Shown piece after piece: positions 1-14,100 of a DNA stretch of 64,000 bases. The DNA comes from Sipunculus nudus (Eukaryota; Annelida; Sipuncula; Golfingiida; Sipunculidae): assembly GCA_026874595.1 (NCBI GenBank), contig CM049306.1:96275642-96339641 (forward strand), read 5' to 3'. The stretch's first letter is position 1, and the number at the start of each line of letters is the position of its first letter. Below the pieces are notes generated by a model that saw only the letters and a program-made list of their open reading frames with translations, made no database searches and was not told the origin of the DNA. The position numbers and the translations under genes were made by a program.

Positions 1-1827
1 GCCAGGTCAAAATCTGTGTGACAATAGCGCTCCATTTGTTAATAAAATAAATGAAATCAATCCTCTTCCCTGTCTCCAAAAATACTATCAAAATCATACA
101 TAAGCTAAACACCAACAACTCATAATAAAGCTTATATTTATTACCACACAAAACCAGCATATGCCTCTTTCCCAAATCATATTTTTTATCATATATAACA
201 GCTGAGCGCCGTGACCCATGGGTCCCTTGTTAAACTGTTGGACCTACGATTCCAAAATTTTGCATACCATTAGATGCCCCCAAAATCTCCTACCATACCA
301 AAAAATTGGGTAATTAGGACTTCGTTCCTTTGAGATATTAAGGAAAAACCTCCGTTTTCCATAAAAAAGCCATTGTTACACTTCAAGGCTGCCTGATATC
401 AAAACTACTGATCTGTTTTTGATCATATTTAGTATTCATATTCTTCCATACAGTTTCTATGAACATACAAAAAATTAGGTCAGTGTTGGGTATTATATTG
501 AAGTTATGGGCCAAAATATAATGCAATTCTTAAAAAATCAGGAAATATATTTACCCACCAAACATGAGAATTGCTTAAGCTAGAGACTTTTTTTCAGGAT
601 TATAACTTTATTTAATCAAGATTCAATTGTTTACCCAAAATTAGATCTGAATTTTGCAAATTTTTCAAGTTATAAGCATAAATAAAAAATCAATACCTTA
701 AATTTTTCCAATTTGGCAATGGCACGTTTTTTCCCTGTAAGCACTGTTGATTTAATTTTCACAGCATATATTTATAAGGATTTAATCTGTTAAAATCTGA
801 AATTTCAAAGAAATTGATAGAAAAGAGTAGCTTTTATTCAAGTTTTCATACACCATGTCAAGTGTTGTTTACATCTAGCCCACCTAGTAGTACAGCCTTC
901 ACTTGCATTATGTAACCCACCCCAGGCAGCTTGCCTTGGCTCAGCTCGGCCACTACCAGCAGGCTTCCCCTCTGCCCTGCCCCCCCCCCCGATGGTGCAT
1001 AAACTAGATGAATGTTATAATTTTCTGTATTTGAATCATTTTTATTCTAGGCTATGCTACATTTTAGATTTTGTATTGTACCACCAGGGTTACAATGATT
1101 AAAGTGCACATTATAATTGTGTCCACCAAGTGGTGTATTGCTATGAAAGTTTGGATATTCATCAGATAAGTAATTCCTTACTTCAGAAGAGTAAAACTTC
1201 ACCAGGTGTGAAATTCCAGCAATAAATTAAAGCTGAGAGAGTAATTAGCACAATGATGTTGTTTGTCCCTCATTCAACCAACAGTGTGTAAACTTTATTT
1301 GAAAAGATGTTTATTTTATCAAATTTACTGAATTTTCTTATTTCCGTGAATAAAAATAGGTATGTACCATGTGCAAAACTTTTTAATAGGAATTCAAGGA
1401 ATAATTTTGTAGATGCCATGTTGTGGCATTATTTTCTTTTAAATTTAGTTTAAACATTTGTGATTTAAAAATAATAAAATATATGTGTATGCATAATATG
1501 ACCCAATATTAGCTACACTCTGCATATTTAATGGTTGCAACTTTTGCAACAATTATAATATTTTAATTTATATTTTCATTTTTTTTACTCTTGATATATA
1601 ATGATTGCAACTTTTGCAACAATTCTAATATTTAAACTTATATTTTCATTTTTTTTATAAAAAATTAATAAAACTTGTAAATAAAAAAAAATGATTCAGA
1701 TAAAAACTTTTAATGGAAAAAGTGGATATGCTAAAAAATAGGCTTATATATAAACTTAAATGCATTATGCCCTTGAAAGTGAAATAAAGGTATTAGTCCA
1801 TTCTGTCCACTGTCCATCTGTATATTT
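1..1827. other. AT-rich non-coding stretch, no gene seen
   Basis: I find no exon-like coding segment on either strand. The sequence is AT-rich. A motif at about 200-233 contains the palindrome GACCCATGGGTC and recurs at about 4317-4349, so it is probably part of an interspersed repeat. A short C-run lies near 980-990. The missing first exon of UBA3 could lie here or in 4109-5139, but nothing supports a particular position. Confidence 0.6.
1531..1665. repeat. Two-copy tandem duplication, period 70 bp
   Basis: Two adjacent copies, starting near 1531 and 1601, share a GTTGCAACTTTTGCAAC-type palindromic core followed by an AT-rich tail ending in a T-run. Copies differ at only a few bases. No coding role is visible. 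Confidence 0.7.
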
Positions 1828-4108
1828 GTATCGCCAGACATAGTCTGGAGATACTATGGTTTAGGCACGGTCGCGCCGCCGCCGCCGCCGCCGAGATTTC
1901 TTTTGGACACAATAACTCAAAAAATATTTCACGGATCTTTACCAAACTTGGTATATGTATAGATATGGGTGAGAGGACGACGCCTATTTAAAATGAGGTC
2001 ATGACCTCAACTAGGAGAGTGACCTTGACCTTGAATAGGTTCAATTTTGGGGAAAATCACACAAATTCTTAAATATCTCAAGAAAACTTGCATGGATTGA
2101 TCCCAAAATCAAGTTGATCGAAGATCATGGATAGGGTTGTCATGTTCCAGAAACTGGTGGCGCCACCTATTATTCTTTACTTGTTTTCATGCCGTTTAAT
2201 ATCCCCAAAATTGCTACTTGACAGTACTGTGAGCATTATAAGTCAAAAACTAATCGACAGATTTCTTTCATATTATGCAAATACATATATATGGGTTATG
2301 GGATGATGTTTATTTAAATTGGGGTCATGACCTTTCCTATGAGAGTGGCCTTGACCTTGAATATTGCCATATATGATGAAAATCACACAAAATCATTAAT
2401 TTCTCAATAAGGGATGCATGCATTGGTCCAAAAATCAACATGTTCGAAGATCTTGGATAGTAATGTCATGTATCAGAAACAGGTGGCGCCACCTGTTATT
2501 CTTTTACTTGTTTTCGTGCCGTTTAATACCCCATCATTGCCACTTAACAGTACATTTATAACCTGTGAGCATTATAAGTCAAAAACTAATGGACAGATTT
2601 CTTTCATATTATGCATATACATAGACATGGGTTATGGGATGATGTATATATAAATTGGGGTCATGACCTTTCCTTTTAGAGTGGCCTTGACCTTGAATAT
2701 TGCCATATATGGTGAAAATTACACAAAATCATTAATATCTCAATAAGGGATGCATGCATTGGTCCAAAAATCAACGTGTTTGAAGATCTTGGAAAGTATT
2801 GTCATGTACTGGAAACAGGTGGCGCCACCTGTTATTCTTTTACTTGTTTTGTGCCGTTTAATACCCCATCATTGCCATTTATCAGTACTGTGAGCATTAT
2901 AAGTCAAAAACTAATGGACAAATTTCTTTCATATTATGCATATACATGGATATGGGTTATAGGATAATGTTTATTTGAATAGGGGTCATGACCTTTCCAA
3001 TGAGTGGCCTTGACCTTGAATATTGCCATATATGGTGAAAATCACACAAAACATTAATTTCTCAATAAGGGATGCATGCATTGGTCCAAAAATCAACTTG
3101 ACCCAAGATCTTGGATAGTAATGTCATGTACCAGAAACAGGTGGCGCCACCTGTTATTCTTTTAATTATTTTCGTGCCGTTTAATACCCCATCATTGCCA
3201 CTTAACAGTACATTTATAACCTGTGAGCATTATAAGTCAAAAACTAATGGACAGATTTTTTTCATATTATGCATATACATAGACATGGGTTATGGGATAA
3301 TGTATATATAAATTGGGGTCATGAACTTTCCTATTAGAGTGGCCTTGACCTTGAATATTGCCATATATGGTGAAAATTACACAAAATCATTAATATCTCA
3401 ATAAGGGATGCATGCATTGGTCCAAAAATCAACATGTTCGAAGATCTTGGAAAGTATTGTCATGTACTGGAAACAGGTGGCGCCACCTGTTATTCTTTTA
3501 CTTGTTTTGTGCCGTTTAATACCCCATCATTGCCATTTATCAGTACTGTGAGCATTATAAGTCAAAAACTAATGGACAAATTTCTTTCATATTATGCATA
3601 TACATGGATATGGGTTATAGGATAATGTTTATTTGAATAGGGGTCATGACCTTTCCAATGAGTGGCCTTGACCTTGAATATTGCCATATATGGTGAAAAT
3701 CACACAAAATCATTAATTTCTCAATAAGGGATGCATTGATTGGTCCAAAAATCAACTTGAACGAAGATCTTGGATAGTGTTGTCATGTACGGGAAACAGG
3801 TGGTGCCACCTGTTATTCTTTTACTTGTTTTCGTGGCCGTTTAATACCCCATCATTGCCACTTAACAGTATTGTGAGCATTATAAGTCAAAAACTAATGG
3901 ACAGATTTCTTGCATATACATAGACATGGGTTAGGGGATGATGTATATTGAAATTTGGATCATGACCTTTTCTATGAGAATGACCTTTTCTATGAGTGTG
4001 GTCTGATATTAATTGTTGCTGAAGATGGGGGGCCTATTCTTAAAGGGGGGGGGGGGGGATTAATTGTCTGGGGATACTATGGCACCTGCGGTGCCAAGAA
4101 ATATCTAG
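1828..4108 (+). mobile_element. Helitron-like non-autonomous element, copy 1
   Basis: The left end is a near-palindrome at 1828-1854: GTATCGCCAGAC, 3-base loop, GTCTGGAGATAC. A CCG trinucleotide tract follows (about 1874-1893), then tandem units, a G-run at 4045-4058, and a right end made of the hairpin GGCACC-TGC-GGTGCC (4081-4095), nine bases, then CTAG at 4105-4108 followed by T. A 3' hairpin about 10 bases before CTRR, a 5' TC start and insertion between A and T are the classical Helitron end signature. If the element starts at the TC of 1830-1831, the flanks are A and T as expected. No Rep/helicase ORF is present, so it is non-autonomous. Two more copies lie at 21921-23007 and, inverted, at 32141-34775. 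Confidence 0.7.
2390..3960 (+). repeat. Tandem array inside Helitron copy 1, 658-bp higher-order period
   Basis: Units of about 330 bp alternate in two types. The two-unit block repeats with a 658-bp period (for example 2776 versus 3434) and near identity. Each unit carries one GGTGGCGCCACC palindrome and a CTTGACCTTGAATATTG segment. Short ORFs predicted here repeat with the unit and are not genes. Confidence 0.85.
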
Positions 4109-5139
4109 TTTCATATGTATCACAGTATCTCAAAACTTTTACTGTGTTTCTTCATGACAGTCTTGTCAGAGTATTAGTTTGCAATCATATATTTAGAACT
4201 TTACTATAACCAAGTAGGAGGGTCCCTTTCCTCTTAGCTTCTCATATTCATATATAAATGAAAAAATTACAATAGAAAATTTTGCATGTTTTGCATTTGC
4301 AAAAATTTCAAACTTCAGCTGAGCGCCGTGACCCATGGGTCCCTTGTTTCTGTAGCTTTGAGGACTTCTGATAATTTTCACTGTGCTTCATGAACTTATC
4401 ATTTTCATCATCATTGATGATTACCAGCATTCATTACTGAACATTAAAGACAATACGAATATCCATGAGGTCATTTAAAAATCTATGTAATAATTGAAGA
4501 AGTTGGTACTCATACTTTGTCATGCACTGTGGCCACGTCTTGGAAATGCCCAGGTTTTGGACCAGAAATGTTAGGATTGATGCAACTTACGGGTACTAGG
4601 AGGGGGTATCTTTTTCCATATTTTCCTAAAAATGTTGAGAAATTTTATATTATTTTATGAAGGGGCTATCACACTGCCATCTTTCAGAAACTATAGGCCA
4701 TTGTATCCTGAGGGTGAGCTTGCAGCACCAACTATCATATTTGCAATGACACTAAACAGGTCTCTAAGTGCAAAATAATGAACAGGTAATATGTTAGTAT
4801 ATAAACTAAGAAAGAAAGTGAAAATAAAATTAAAGAAATAAAGGTAAAAACGTCTGTGGGCACTTGTTACAACTTACAGTGTATTCCTTTGTAGTCTCCT
4901 GTGACCAAAGGCCAATCCAGATGAAACTGAAGTTAACATAAAAACACAGTAAAATAAGTCTGTTCTAAATGTCATTTTCACTTTTTGTTTTCTTTCTCTA
5001 AGGTAAGCCACTTGTGTTAAGTCACAGTATTGCAGTTCATGTTTATCAGCTGAACACCATGACCCAAAGATCACTCATTAATATTCCATTGTGGAACATT
5101 TTAATCAATGCTTAACATAACAAACATTAACATTCACAG
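4109..5139. other. Non-coding stretch upstream of the first recognised UBA3 exon
   Basis: No convincing exon. A second copy of the GACCCATGGGTC-containing motif lies at about 4317-4349 and a degenerate one near 5045-5075. The UBA3 promoter and first exon may be here or further upstream, but I cannot place them. Confidence 0.45.
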
Positions 5140-8100
5140 AACAACTACAGACTGGCCAACAAGATGGAGCCACCTGAAGAAAGTTCTTGAAAGATCAGGA
5201 CCAATGGCTCATCCAGATTTTGAAGCCAGTGAAGAGGTAAAGTTTTCTTCATGTTTGGTTATCTGCAGGGCATGACATTAACAGAAAGCCACTTGTCAGG
5301 GGCAAGTAAAGTTACAGAAAATGGTGGTGGAGCAACCAACACTCAGCTGATACTTTCCTGAGTGGGTCCAACATTAACTTTTACTCAAAGGCCCAAGTCT
5401 GAACAGATCTTCAGATAGCTATTTTTTATCTTGGAGAAATGAAATCAAATTGATAATACCCATTTATCTTAAATCACCTCTACATTTATCTTTACAAGCA
5501 ATAAAGAGGAATATTATTGACAAACAGACATACTACACAGTCATGTGACACACTTTGTGTTTGTGGCTACATCTACTCATCTTTGTGGGACATTTAAAAA
5601 TCATACAAGGGAAATAAATGCTAGATGTTACTTGCCCAGTGTGGGCAAGTACTTTCAAAAGTAAATGTCGAACCCTGACCAGGCAACTATGGACATTCAC
5701 AACCTTCACCAAGTAGGTAATGTTTTAGTAAAGTGAATTATTGGGAAAATTCCTGCAGATGTTCATTGAATAGGGCAAGATTCTTCCCTCTTGTATTTTT
5801 GCACCACATTCCTTCTCCATAAAGTTTTCATTAAATTCGAGATCCAAAAGTTAGCAGGTTGTGTTAGTATGTGTTTATGGCTGATTTCCCACTACAACAT
5901 CAAGCCAGGGTCTTAGTCATAGTTAGTGGTTTAAGGATATTTTGTTCATGTTTCATGACATCATCCAGAATGTTCTGACTTGGGAACAGATATGTATGCT
6001 CTTTTTAGTGCTTTTTAATTGATGAGTTTTATAAATAGCTGATGACACCATCTGTTTAATGATCTGTCTAATTGACTTAAAGGATGTTAGTAGAACATAT
6101 ATACATATAAGAATGGTGTTTAAATTATTAAGAAATATGATTTATATAAGTATGAGCTTCCAAGTTTTAATCTTATTCTAGTTCTGCATGATTATGTATT
6201 AATATGCTTTGTGTCTTTTTGCCAAAGTGTTTTGTTAATACCATCTGAATAAACAGCAGAATGCACATGTGACAGATGATTTCTGTGTTTTACTTCCAGA
6301 TCCTGCCTTTCATGTTAGACACATGTAGGATACTGGTGATAGGAGCTGGAGGTCTTGGCTGTGATCTGCTCAAAGATTTGGTAAGTTAAATAATGATGTC
6401 AGTAACTTCACTGTAGAACCAGGTAAAATGAACAAACACCCTGGTGTGAAAACAAGAAAGATCATAATTTTGTAAAATAAAATTCATCTTAAACATCAAC
6501 ATTACACTTCTTTGTTATATATGTTTGAATTTTATAAAGATGTAAGTTTGTGGAATCTATTATATAAATGGGGGAATGCTAAATTGTCATCAGTCATCAA
6601 TGATATGATTTTAGACAGATATGTACCTATATCAATAATGCATTATGAAGTAAAACTTTTGTAATAATGTTTATTATCCCCTCGCAACATGTTGCGAAAG
6701 GGATAAGTAAAGCCTCCATTCATGTGTCTGGCTGTCTCTCCGTCCATCCATCTAGAATTGGCTTGTGGATTGATTTCAAGCCAAACCGTTTCACCAAAAC
6801 CTTTCATCTTGCACATATGGCTCACCAACCCAAAGATGAAGAACCCTATCAATTTTGTGGTCACGGGGTCAAAGGTCACGGCTACAGCACTCATTTCTTA
6901 AAAAAGCTTATGGACCCATTTAAAGCCAAACCATTTGACTTAAACCTTTCATCTTTCAAATATGGCTCACCCACCCATGGATGAAGATCCCTATCCATTT
7001 TGAAGTCACTTGGTCAAAGATACGGCCACAGGGCCCACTTCTTGAAAAAAATTGTGTACTCATTTAAAGCCAAACCATTTGACCAGAACCTTTCTTCTTG
7101 CACTTATCGCTGACCCACCCATTAATGAAGACCCTTATCGATTTTGAGGTCACATGGTCAAAGGTCAAGGCCACAGGGCCCATCTCTTGAAAAAAACTTG
7201 TGGACCCGTTTAAAGCCAAACCGTTTGACCAAAACCTTTCTTCTTGCAAATATCACTGACCCACCCATGGATGAAAACGCCTATCAATTTTGAGTTGACA
7301 GGGTCAAATGTTAAGGCCACAGGGCCCACCTCTTGGAAAAAGTTTGTGGACCCATTTTAGGCCAAACTTTTTGAACAATTTTCTTTCATCTTGCAAACAT
7401 GGCAGACCCACCCATGGATAAAGACCCTTTTCGATTTTGAGGTTACTGGGTCAAAGGTCAAGGCCACAGGGTCCAATTCTTGAAAAAATTTGTGGACCCA
7501 TTTAAAGCCAAATCATTTGACCAAAACCTTTCATCTTGAACCTATAGCTCATCCACCCTTGGATGAAGAACCCTATTGATTTTGAGGTCACAGGGTCAAA
7601 GGTCACAGCCACAGGGCCCACCTCTTGAAAAAGATTGTCGACCCATTTAAAGCCAAACCATTTTTAAAGACCAAAACCTTTCTACTTGCACTTATCGCTG
7701 ACCCACCCATGGATGAAGACCCCTATCAATTTTGAAGTCACATGGTCAAAGATGACGGCCACAGGGCTGACTTCTTGAAAAAGCTTGTGGACCCATTTTA
7801 AGCAAAACTGTTTGACCAAAACCTTTCATCTTGCTCATATGGCTCACCCACCCATGGATGAAGATCCCTATTTAGTTGCTTTGCGATGTCCTTGTTAAAT
7901 ATTTTTTTACCAAAACTTTCTTGTCATTGTTAATATTAATGATAAATGGTCACCATGACAACATGTCACAAAACAGATTTTAGATCATTAAATATTTGAT
8001 GAAGTAAAATTCAGTTTCATTGACAAAATGCTGCTTCTCAATATTGTTACAAGTAATTGTTCTGGAGTACACTGTAAAGTACATGCTTTTGAATACATTC

Positions 8101-11100
8101 AATATTTGAGTTATTGTATGTATACTTGTACTCAGTTCAAAGCAAAAACATTTATTTGAGTACATTTCAAAGTATTTGGCCAAAAGTCAGGTTGAAGTTT
8201 TATTTACATAAGAATAATGTTAGGATCCAATTATGTCTGTATATTTGTAGAAATATGTTCATTAATGGCACCAGTTATGTATTGCAGCAGGAGAGTTCAT
8301 AGCACATCACTGAGTCTGTGGCAAGTGAACATGTTTATAATAATGCTCTGCTGTGGTATCCTGTTGCAGGCACTGATGGGTTTCCGGCAAATTGATGTGA
8401 TAGATATGGACACCATTGACCTTTCAAACTTAAACAGGCAGTTCCTCTTTAGGTGAGCAATCTTTTTAAAATACATGTTACATATGCAATGTACGTGTCT
8501 TCAAGTCCTTTATAAGTTCAGGAAGAGGAGGTCTGGTCAAGACCAGTAACTTATTCCGCAACAAATTAAGAGTAAACTGGTAAATGCTAAGGGTCTGCAT
8601 GTCCTGTTATTTGTCTGCTTTTGACTCAAGGATTTGTCTTGTCTCATTACTGGTTAGTCATTGACAAGAGGGTCTGTATATCTAACTGATCTTTCTGAAT
8701 TTTTTTCTACAGGAAACGGGACATTGGGAAACCCAAAGCAGATGTTGCTGCAGAGTTCATCAACATGAGAGTGCCAGGATGCAAAGTAAAGCCGTATCCT
8801 TACTCTGTAAGACTTATCATCTGACACACCTCCATACATACAATTTCATGTTAGATTGTTTAGACATTTACTGAGGTAAAGGTAAATATTATTATAGGCC
8901 ATTAATGTTACATGCACATAGACAATTTGCGGATCATATGTTTTTGTGGAGAACCCCCTGAGACCCTTGGACCGATCTTTCCAAAACCTGGCATAGTTGT
9001 TCCCTCGCCTATGTTGTTGTGTGTAATAAAGACAGGTGACGCCACCTGCAATCCTTTCTGTACAGTATGCATCTGGGTGTCTTTTAGATAACGGCCCATA
9101 TCTCAGGAGTGGTTCAATGTATTGAGCTGAAATTTAGCATGTTCATAGATCTTTGATCTCTCCACCTTGTAATTGAGACTGGTGGGGCCACCTACAATAC
9201 TTTTTGCAAAGTGTTCATCTTTGCATTTGCCATCTATTTGTCTTAGTGATTGTTCAATGTACTGGGTTGGAATTGTGCATGTCCTTGACACCTCCATCTC
9301 ATAAACAAGACTGGTGGCGTCCATCAGTACATTTGCTTTGGGTGAAAATTGCTTCTATCTCAGGAGTGGTCCAAGATATTGGTCTGAAATTTTGCATGTC
9401 CATCCAAACTGGAGTTTTCTTGTAAACCAGACAGGTGGCACCACCTACCTTCTGTTTTTTGTGAATAAATTAATACCCTTTTCTGAGGAGCGATTTGCCG
9501 TAATGGCCTGAAATTGCGCATATCCATTGATCTTGGACTCTTTCATCTTGTACTTGAGACTGGTTGCACTTTCTGCAATCGTTTTCCTGTGCGAACATCT
9601 GTACATTTGCTTTGGGAGAAAATTGCTCATATCTGAGGAGTGGTTGAATGTGTTGGTGTGAAATTTAGCATGTCCATCCATCTTGGACTGTTTTCTCATA
9701 AACCAGACAGATGGCACCATTTACCTTCATGTTTTCATTGATTAAATAAATGCCCTTTTCTCAAAGTTTAAGTGGACTTCATTCAGGAGTGGTGTGACAT
9801 ACCACTCAATCCATGCCTCACTTCACCTGTACCAGTCTTGATTTAGGCAGATACATGTTATTGCTTGTCGACTACCTGTATTCTAGTTTCAAAACAATTT
9901 GACCTCTTCCCCACCTGCCAGCCTATGATTATACATGTTAAGAAATGGAAACTGTGAGCTTTATCTATCATGATTCTTAACTAAACCCAGACATAATTGT
10001 AGAATAGAAGATTATGATTCCTCATTCTACAGACGTAAGTATAATAATGGAGTACTTTTAAATATTATCTTAACATTTGCAGCAGTACCTTATATGCTTC
10101 TCATTAAATATCTGTCCTTTGCATTAAATGTTTTTTTGAATAACTGTATAATCTTATTTATTGAAATATATTCTGAATATATAGTTTATAAAAAATATTT
10201 GAAAGTCTTCCTCTCTTTCTGTCTGTTACACTGGAGAAACATAATTTTGCTGATATGCAGAAAAAGAATTACTGTAACTAATAATGTAAATATTTTTAAT
10301 TTGATTTTTTATAGTTAGATTTAAGAAAGTGCTCTTGAATATTATTTTTTTTGCAACTATCTAGAAATAATCACAAATGGCAGATGCTAAAATAATACTG
10401 GTACATTTGTCTCTAGTGTTAGGTGTGCAAGAACAAATACTGTTAAAATTAATAATATTTTGTTGTAAAATTTATGTATGTTTATTATTTAACAGAGTTC
10501 CAGATAGTGGTATGTGGTTTGGATTCAGTTGTTGCCAGGAGATGGATTAATGGCATGTTGGTGAGTTCCTGGAAAAGATATATAATTCTTTGTATATCAG
10601 TGTATTTACTGGTGTGGAGTTAAACATAAGAAAACCCATGAATCATTTTAATGTGACAAGGAAACTTCTGTGAGCTAGTGGCAACTTCATGAAGCTGAAT
10701 CTGGTTCTTAACTGTTCTGCTGTTAGGAGAACTGTTTTCTCTTCTGTTTCAACTATTGTGATTTATATGTTAATGGCTAATCAAATTCAATAATGTTATT
10801 GAAAGAAACATCTGATCAGTAATTACCTTTCACTCTGTCAGTCATTCTTAATCTTTTGTAGCTCTGGAAAGGTTGATGATTCTAGTTCACTCTGATCAAA
10901 ATCATAATTGGTAACTTTATAATCTAGGTCAAGGCAGAGCCTACGACGTTAATCTGCAAAAAAGGAGTGCAAATTATAAATCAATTAACATATTTGCCTA
11001 TCTTTTTTTTGTTGAAACTGTTATGAATTTAGCTCTTAGACAGATTCTCTTGTGCAATGTTGCTCTTCTCCAAGATGGAAGCAAGGTACATGATACCTTG

Positions 11101-14100
11101 TATATGTTAAAATATTAAAAACAGGATATATGATTCTATTAGCTTGGTAATTGTAGTAGGTATGCTTTTGGGTAGCAATATATATTTTTTTGTTTTTGTT
11201 AAATATGATTACATTGACTCTCTCAGGTGAGTCTGCTGGAGTATGATGATGATGGCCAGGTGGATCCCTCGTCCATTGTTCCCATGGTGGATGGTGGTAC
11301 GGAGGGCTTCAAGGGCAATGCTCGAGTGATTCTCCCTGGCATGACGGCATGTGTTGAGTGTACCCTAGACCTGTATCCTCCACAGGTACATCAACACTTT
11401 AAAATGAGTCCTTAAGTAGAGTCCTTAACTGTATATGTAAATTATGAATATATATGTAAAAACCTTGTATTATAAATTTTGATGACACATAACAACTGAT
11501 CATTTATTTTACAGATAATCAGGTGATCATAAATATTTCTTAACTTCTACAAACTTATTAAAAAATATTATCAGTAATGTCTTGAATATAGGATTAACCA
11601 TATATTTTGCCATACTTGTGCATAATCCCATATGGTTACATTTGAAGAGGAGCAGATCAGCTTATCTGCCGCTTGTTCATTAACATATTTAAGTGAGGTT
11701 TGGTGTTTGAAATACACACATACCATTGGCTGGTTTAGTTTACCCATGTGACCGTAATTATTTTTTACATTCCAGTTGTTCTGTCAAAAAAAGCAACTTA
11801 TATGCCTGTAACATGAATTATATTCATATTTCACTAAAATTTTACCAGATAATCTTCAAATTCAGAAAGACAAGTGGGCTAAAAAGGGAAAACTAAAAAA
11901 TCCTGACTGTCATTTGTTTTGTAAGACGATTATAGGGCCCATTTCAGATGTGATACAAAGTTTTAATGGCAGACAGATTGATGTTTTTTTTAATCAAGGG
12001 ATGCAGAAAACTGTGAAGTTTTATTTCTTTCAGTACTGTCAGTGCCAAAAAAGTAAATCCTATTGTTTTAATGCTATTGCTGTTCATATTCAAGTGAGCC
12101 CAACTCTCCGTTTCGGCTTCCTGTTTACGTGGGTGCGCTAAATGACATCACATCCACTGGATACTGCCAATTTGAAGCCACAGTCTTTGGTGATCACCTT
12201 CAAAAATGTGATGCAAAATGTTGCCTGACAAACATAATATCTGAAAATCACACCACTACATTATTTGTTTGTGCACTTTTGTTCTGCTATGGTCTCATTT
12301 GTGCAGACGGTCAGACAAACATGTTTATCCAGTTTTTATCAAGGGTAAAGTTCACCTTAATGAGCGATTTTCAGTGTTCCTGTCCAGTTGATTTGCTAGA
12401 AGTCACCTGACAAGTAACACAATCTTTTTGATGTCCAGTCAGTTTCTTCTGGGGTCAAACAGTGTACAACTACTTTCTTGCTCATATCAGTGGGTTTCTA
12501 AGTCAAGAGCTTGTGTTCAAACCTTTGGTACATGTTTATCTATATATGTAAACGTAGGATACCACTTGAATGTATTTACTTTATATTGTATCAATAATTC
12601 ATTCAAACAAAAGTCAGAGTTTAGCTGAAAAACAATCCAGTGGTGTTACTCTTGTTCTACCACAAGGCGGTGCATCTATCAGTAAAAAAAACAGCACATG
12701 GTGAAAAAGCAGAGGATTGACTGTGATTTAACATTAAATCCAGTGGTGATTTAAAAATATGAGATTATATGTTTACAATGTCTTTACTTTTGGAAGAACA
12801 GTGTCAAGCCATTATGCACAGGAACAGGTACAAACCTGAAGATGTGATATTTTTTTTGTAATGATTGACATGACAAGCCCTTCATTGAATATTACCAATA
12901 TTAAAATATTTTTTAGGTGAATTTCCCAATGTGCACCATAGCACACACACCAAGGTTACCAGAACACTGTATTGAGTATGCCAAGGTCCTGCTGTGGCCA
13001 CAAGAGAAACCGTTTGGAGGTGGGTTAAGACTTACAATAAGGAGTCATTCCCTGTTGTATATAATTAGAGCCCTGCTGAGGAGGAGGTTATAGAGTAATC
13101 AGGTTTTCTTTCTGACGGTTCTCCTGTCATGCCCATTCACATATTTTATCTCAAGAAATGCACAGGTGATTTCCTAGAAATTTTTACATATGATTGGTCC
13201 TATATTATGATATGCATTATCAAATGTCAGACTGTCCTAAAATCCATTGTTTGGCAGTCAGTGGTCTTTGGTTTCCTGTCATGCACTTTATCTCAAGAAC
13301 TGTCTAAGTATTTGCCGTGATATTTTTTTTCTGTAGATTGGTTCCAGTGATTAGATGTGCACTGTTGTTTGTAGACATGTGAGAAAGCCACTATGGTCAT
13401 CAGGCAGCCATATTTTAAACCTTGGCATAGCAGGGCCCTAATTAATGACTTTATGATTTCTGTCATTTGTAGTTACTTACTATTTCGAAACATAATATTA
13501 CAAATATTTTTGAAATTTTACATAAAATATTTAATCACTTCAGATATGAAAAATATGAAAAAGAAAATATTTTTTTCTAAATAAGCTAAAAAGATATCAG
13601 ATATTAATTATCATGAATGTATAGATATCTTTCATTAATATGACTCATCCTACAAAATGTTAATGGTGTTGTTTGTTTATCACAGAAAATGTAATATTAG
13701 ATGGGGATGACCCTCATCATATCTCATGGGTGTTTGAGAAGGCACAGAAGAGAGCAGAAGAATTTGGTATCGCTGGGGTTACCTACAGACTCACTCAAGG
13801 TCACTGTGTTTATCTTTTCTTACTTATGTTGATCTCATATGTTTAACTGAGTTTTAGAGTGAATTTGCTTTATTATAGCCCATATTTTTTTCTGATAATT
13901 TTGAAATGCTGATATTTCTGTTTTCACTGTGTAACACTGTCTGATGATAGAGATTGAAATATTTTGTTCAAAACTGTGAATTTTAAACTATACAAATTTC
14001 TAGATGCCTCTTCATGAAGTGATAGGTTTGCATGGTGTCTTTTAGCTGATGATGTTTTTATCAGCTTTATTGCATCAGCTCTAACAAACATCCAATCAAC

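Noticed and set aside
6667-6984. 105-codon plus-strand ORF
   Set aside because: It overlaps the first units of the 146-bp tandem array and has no homologous content.
8794-8812. U2-type donor GTAAGA at 8807 for UBA3 exon 4
   Set aside because: It would add Tyr-Pro-Tyr-Ser-like residues and break the phase with the 44-base exon; the U12 donor at 8794 gives the conserved sequence.
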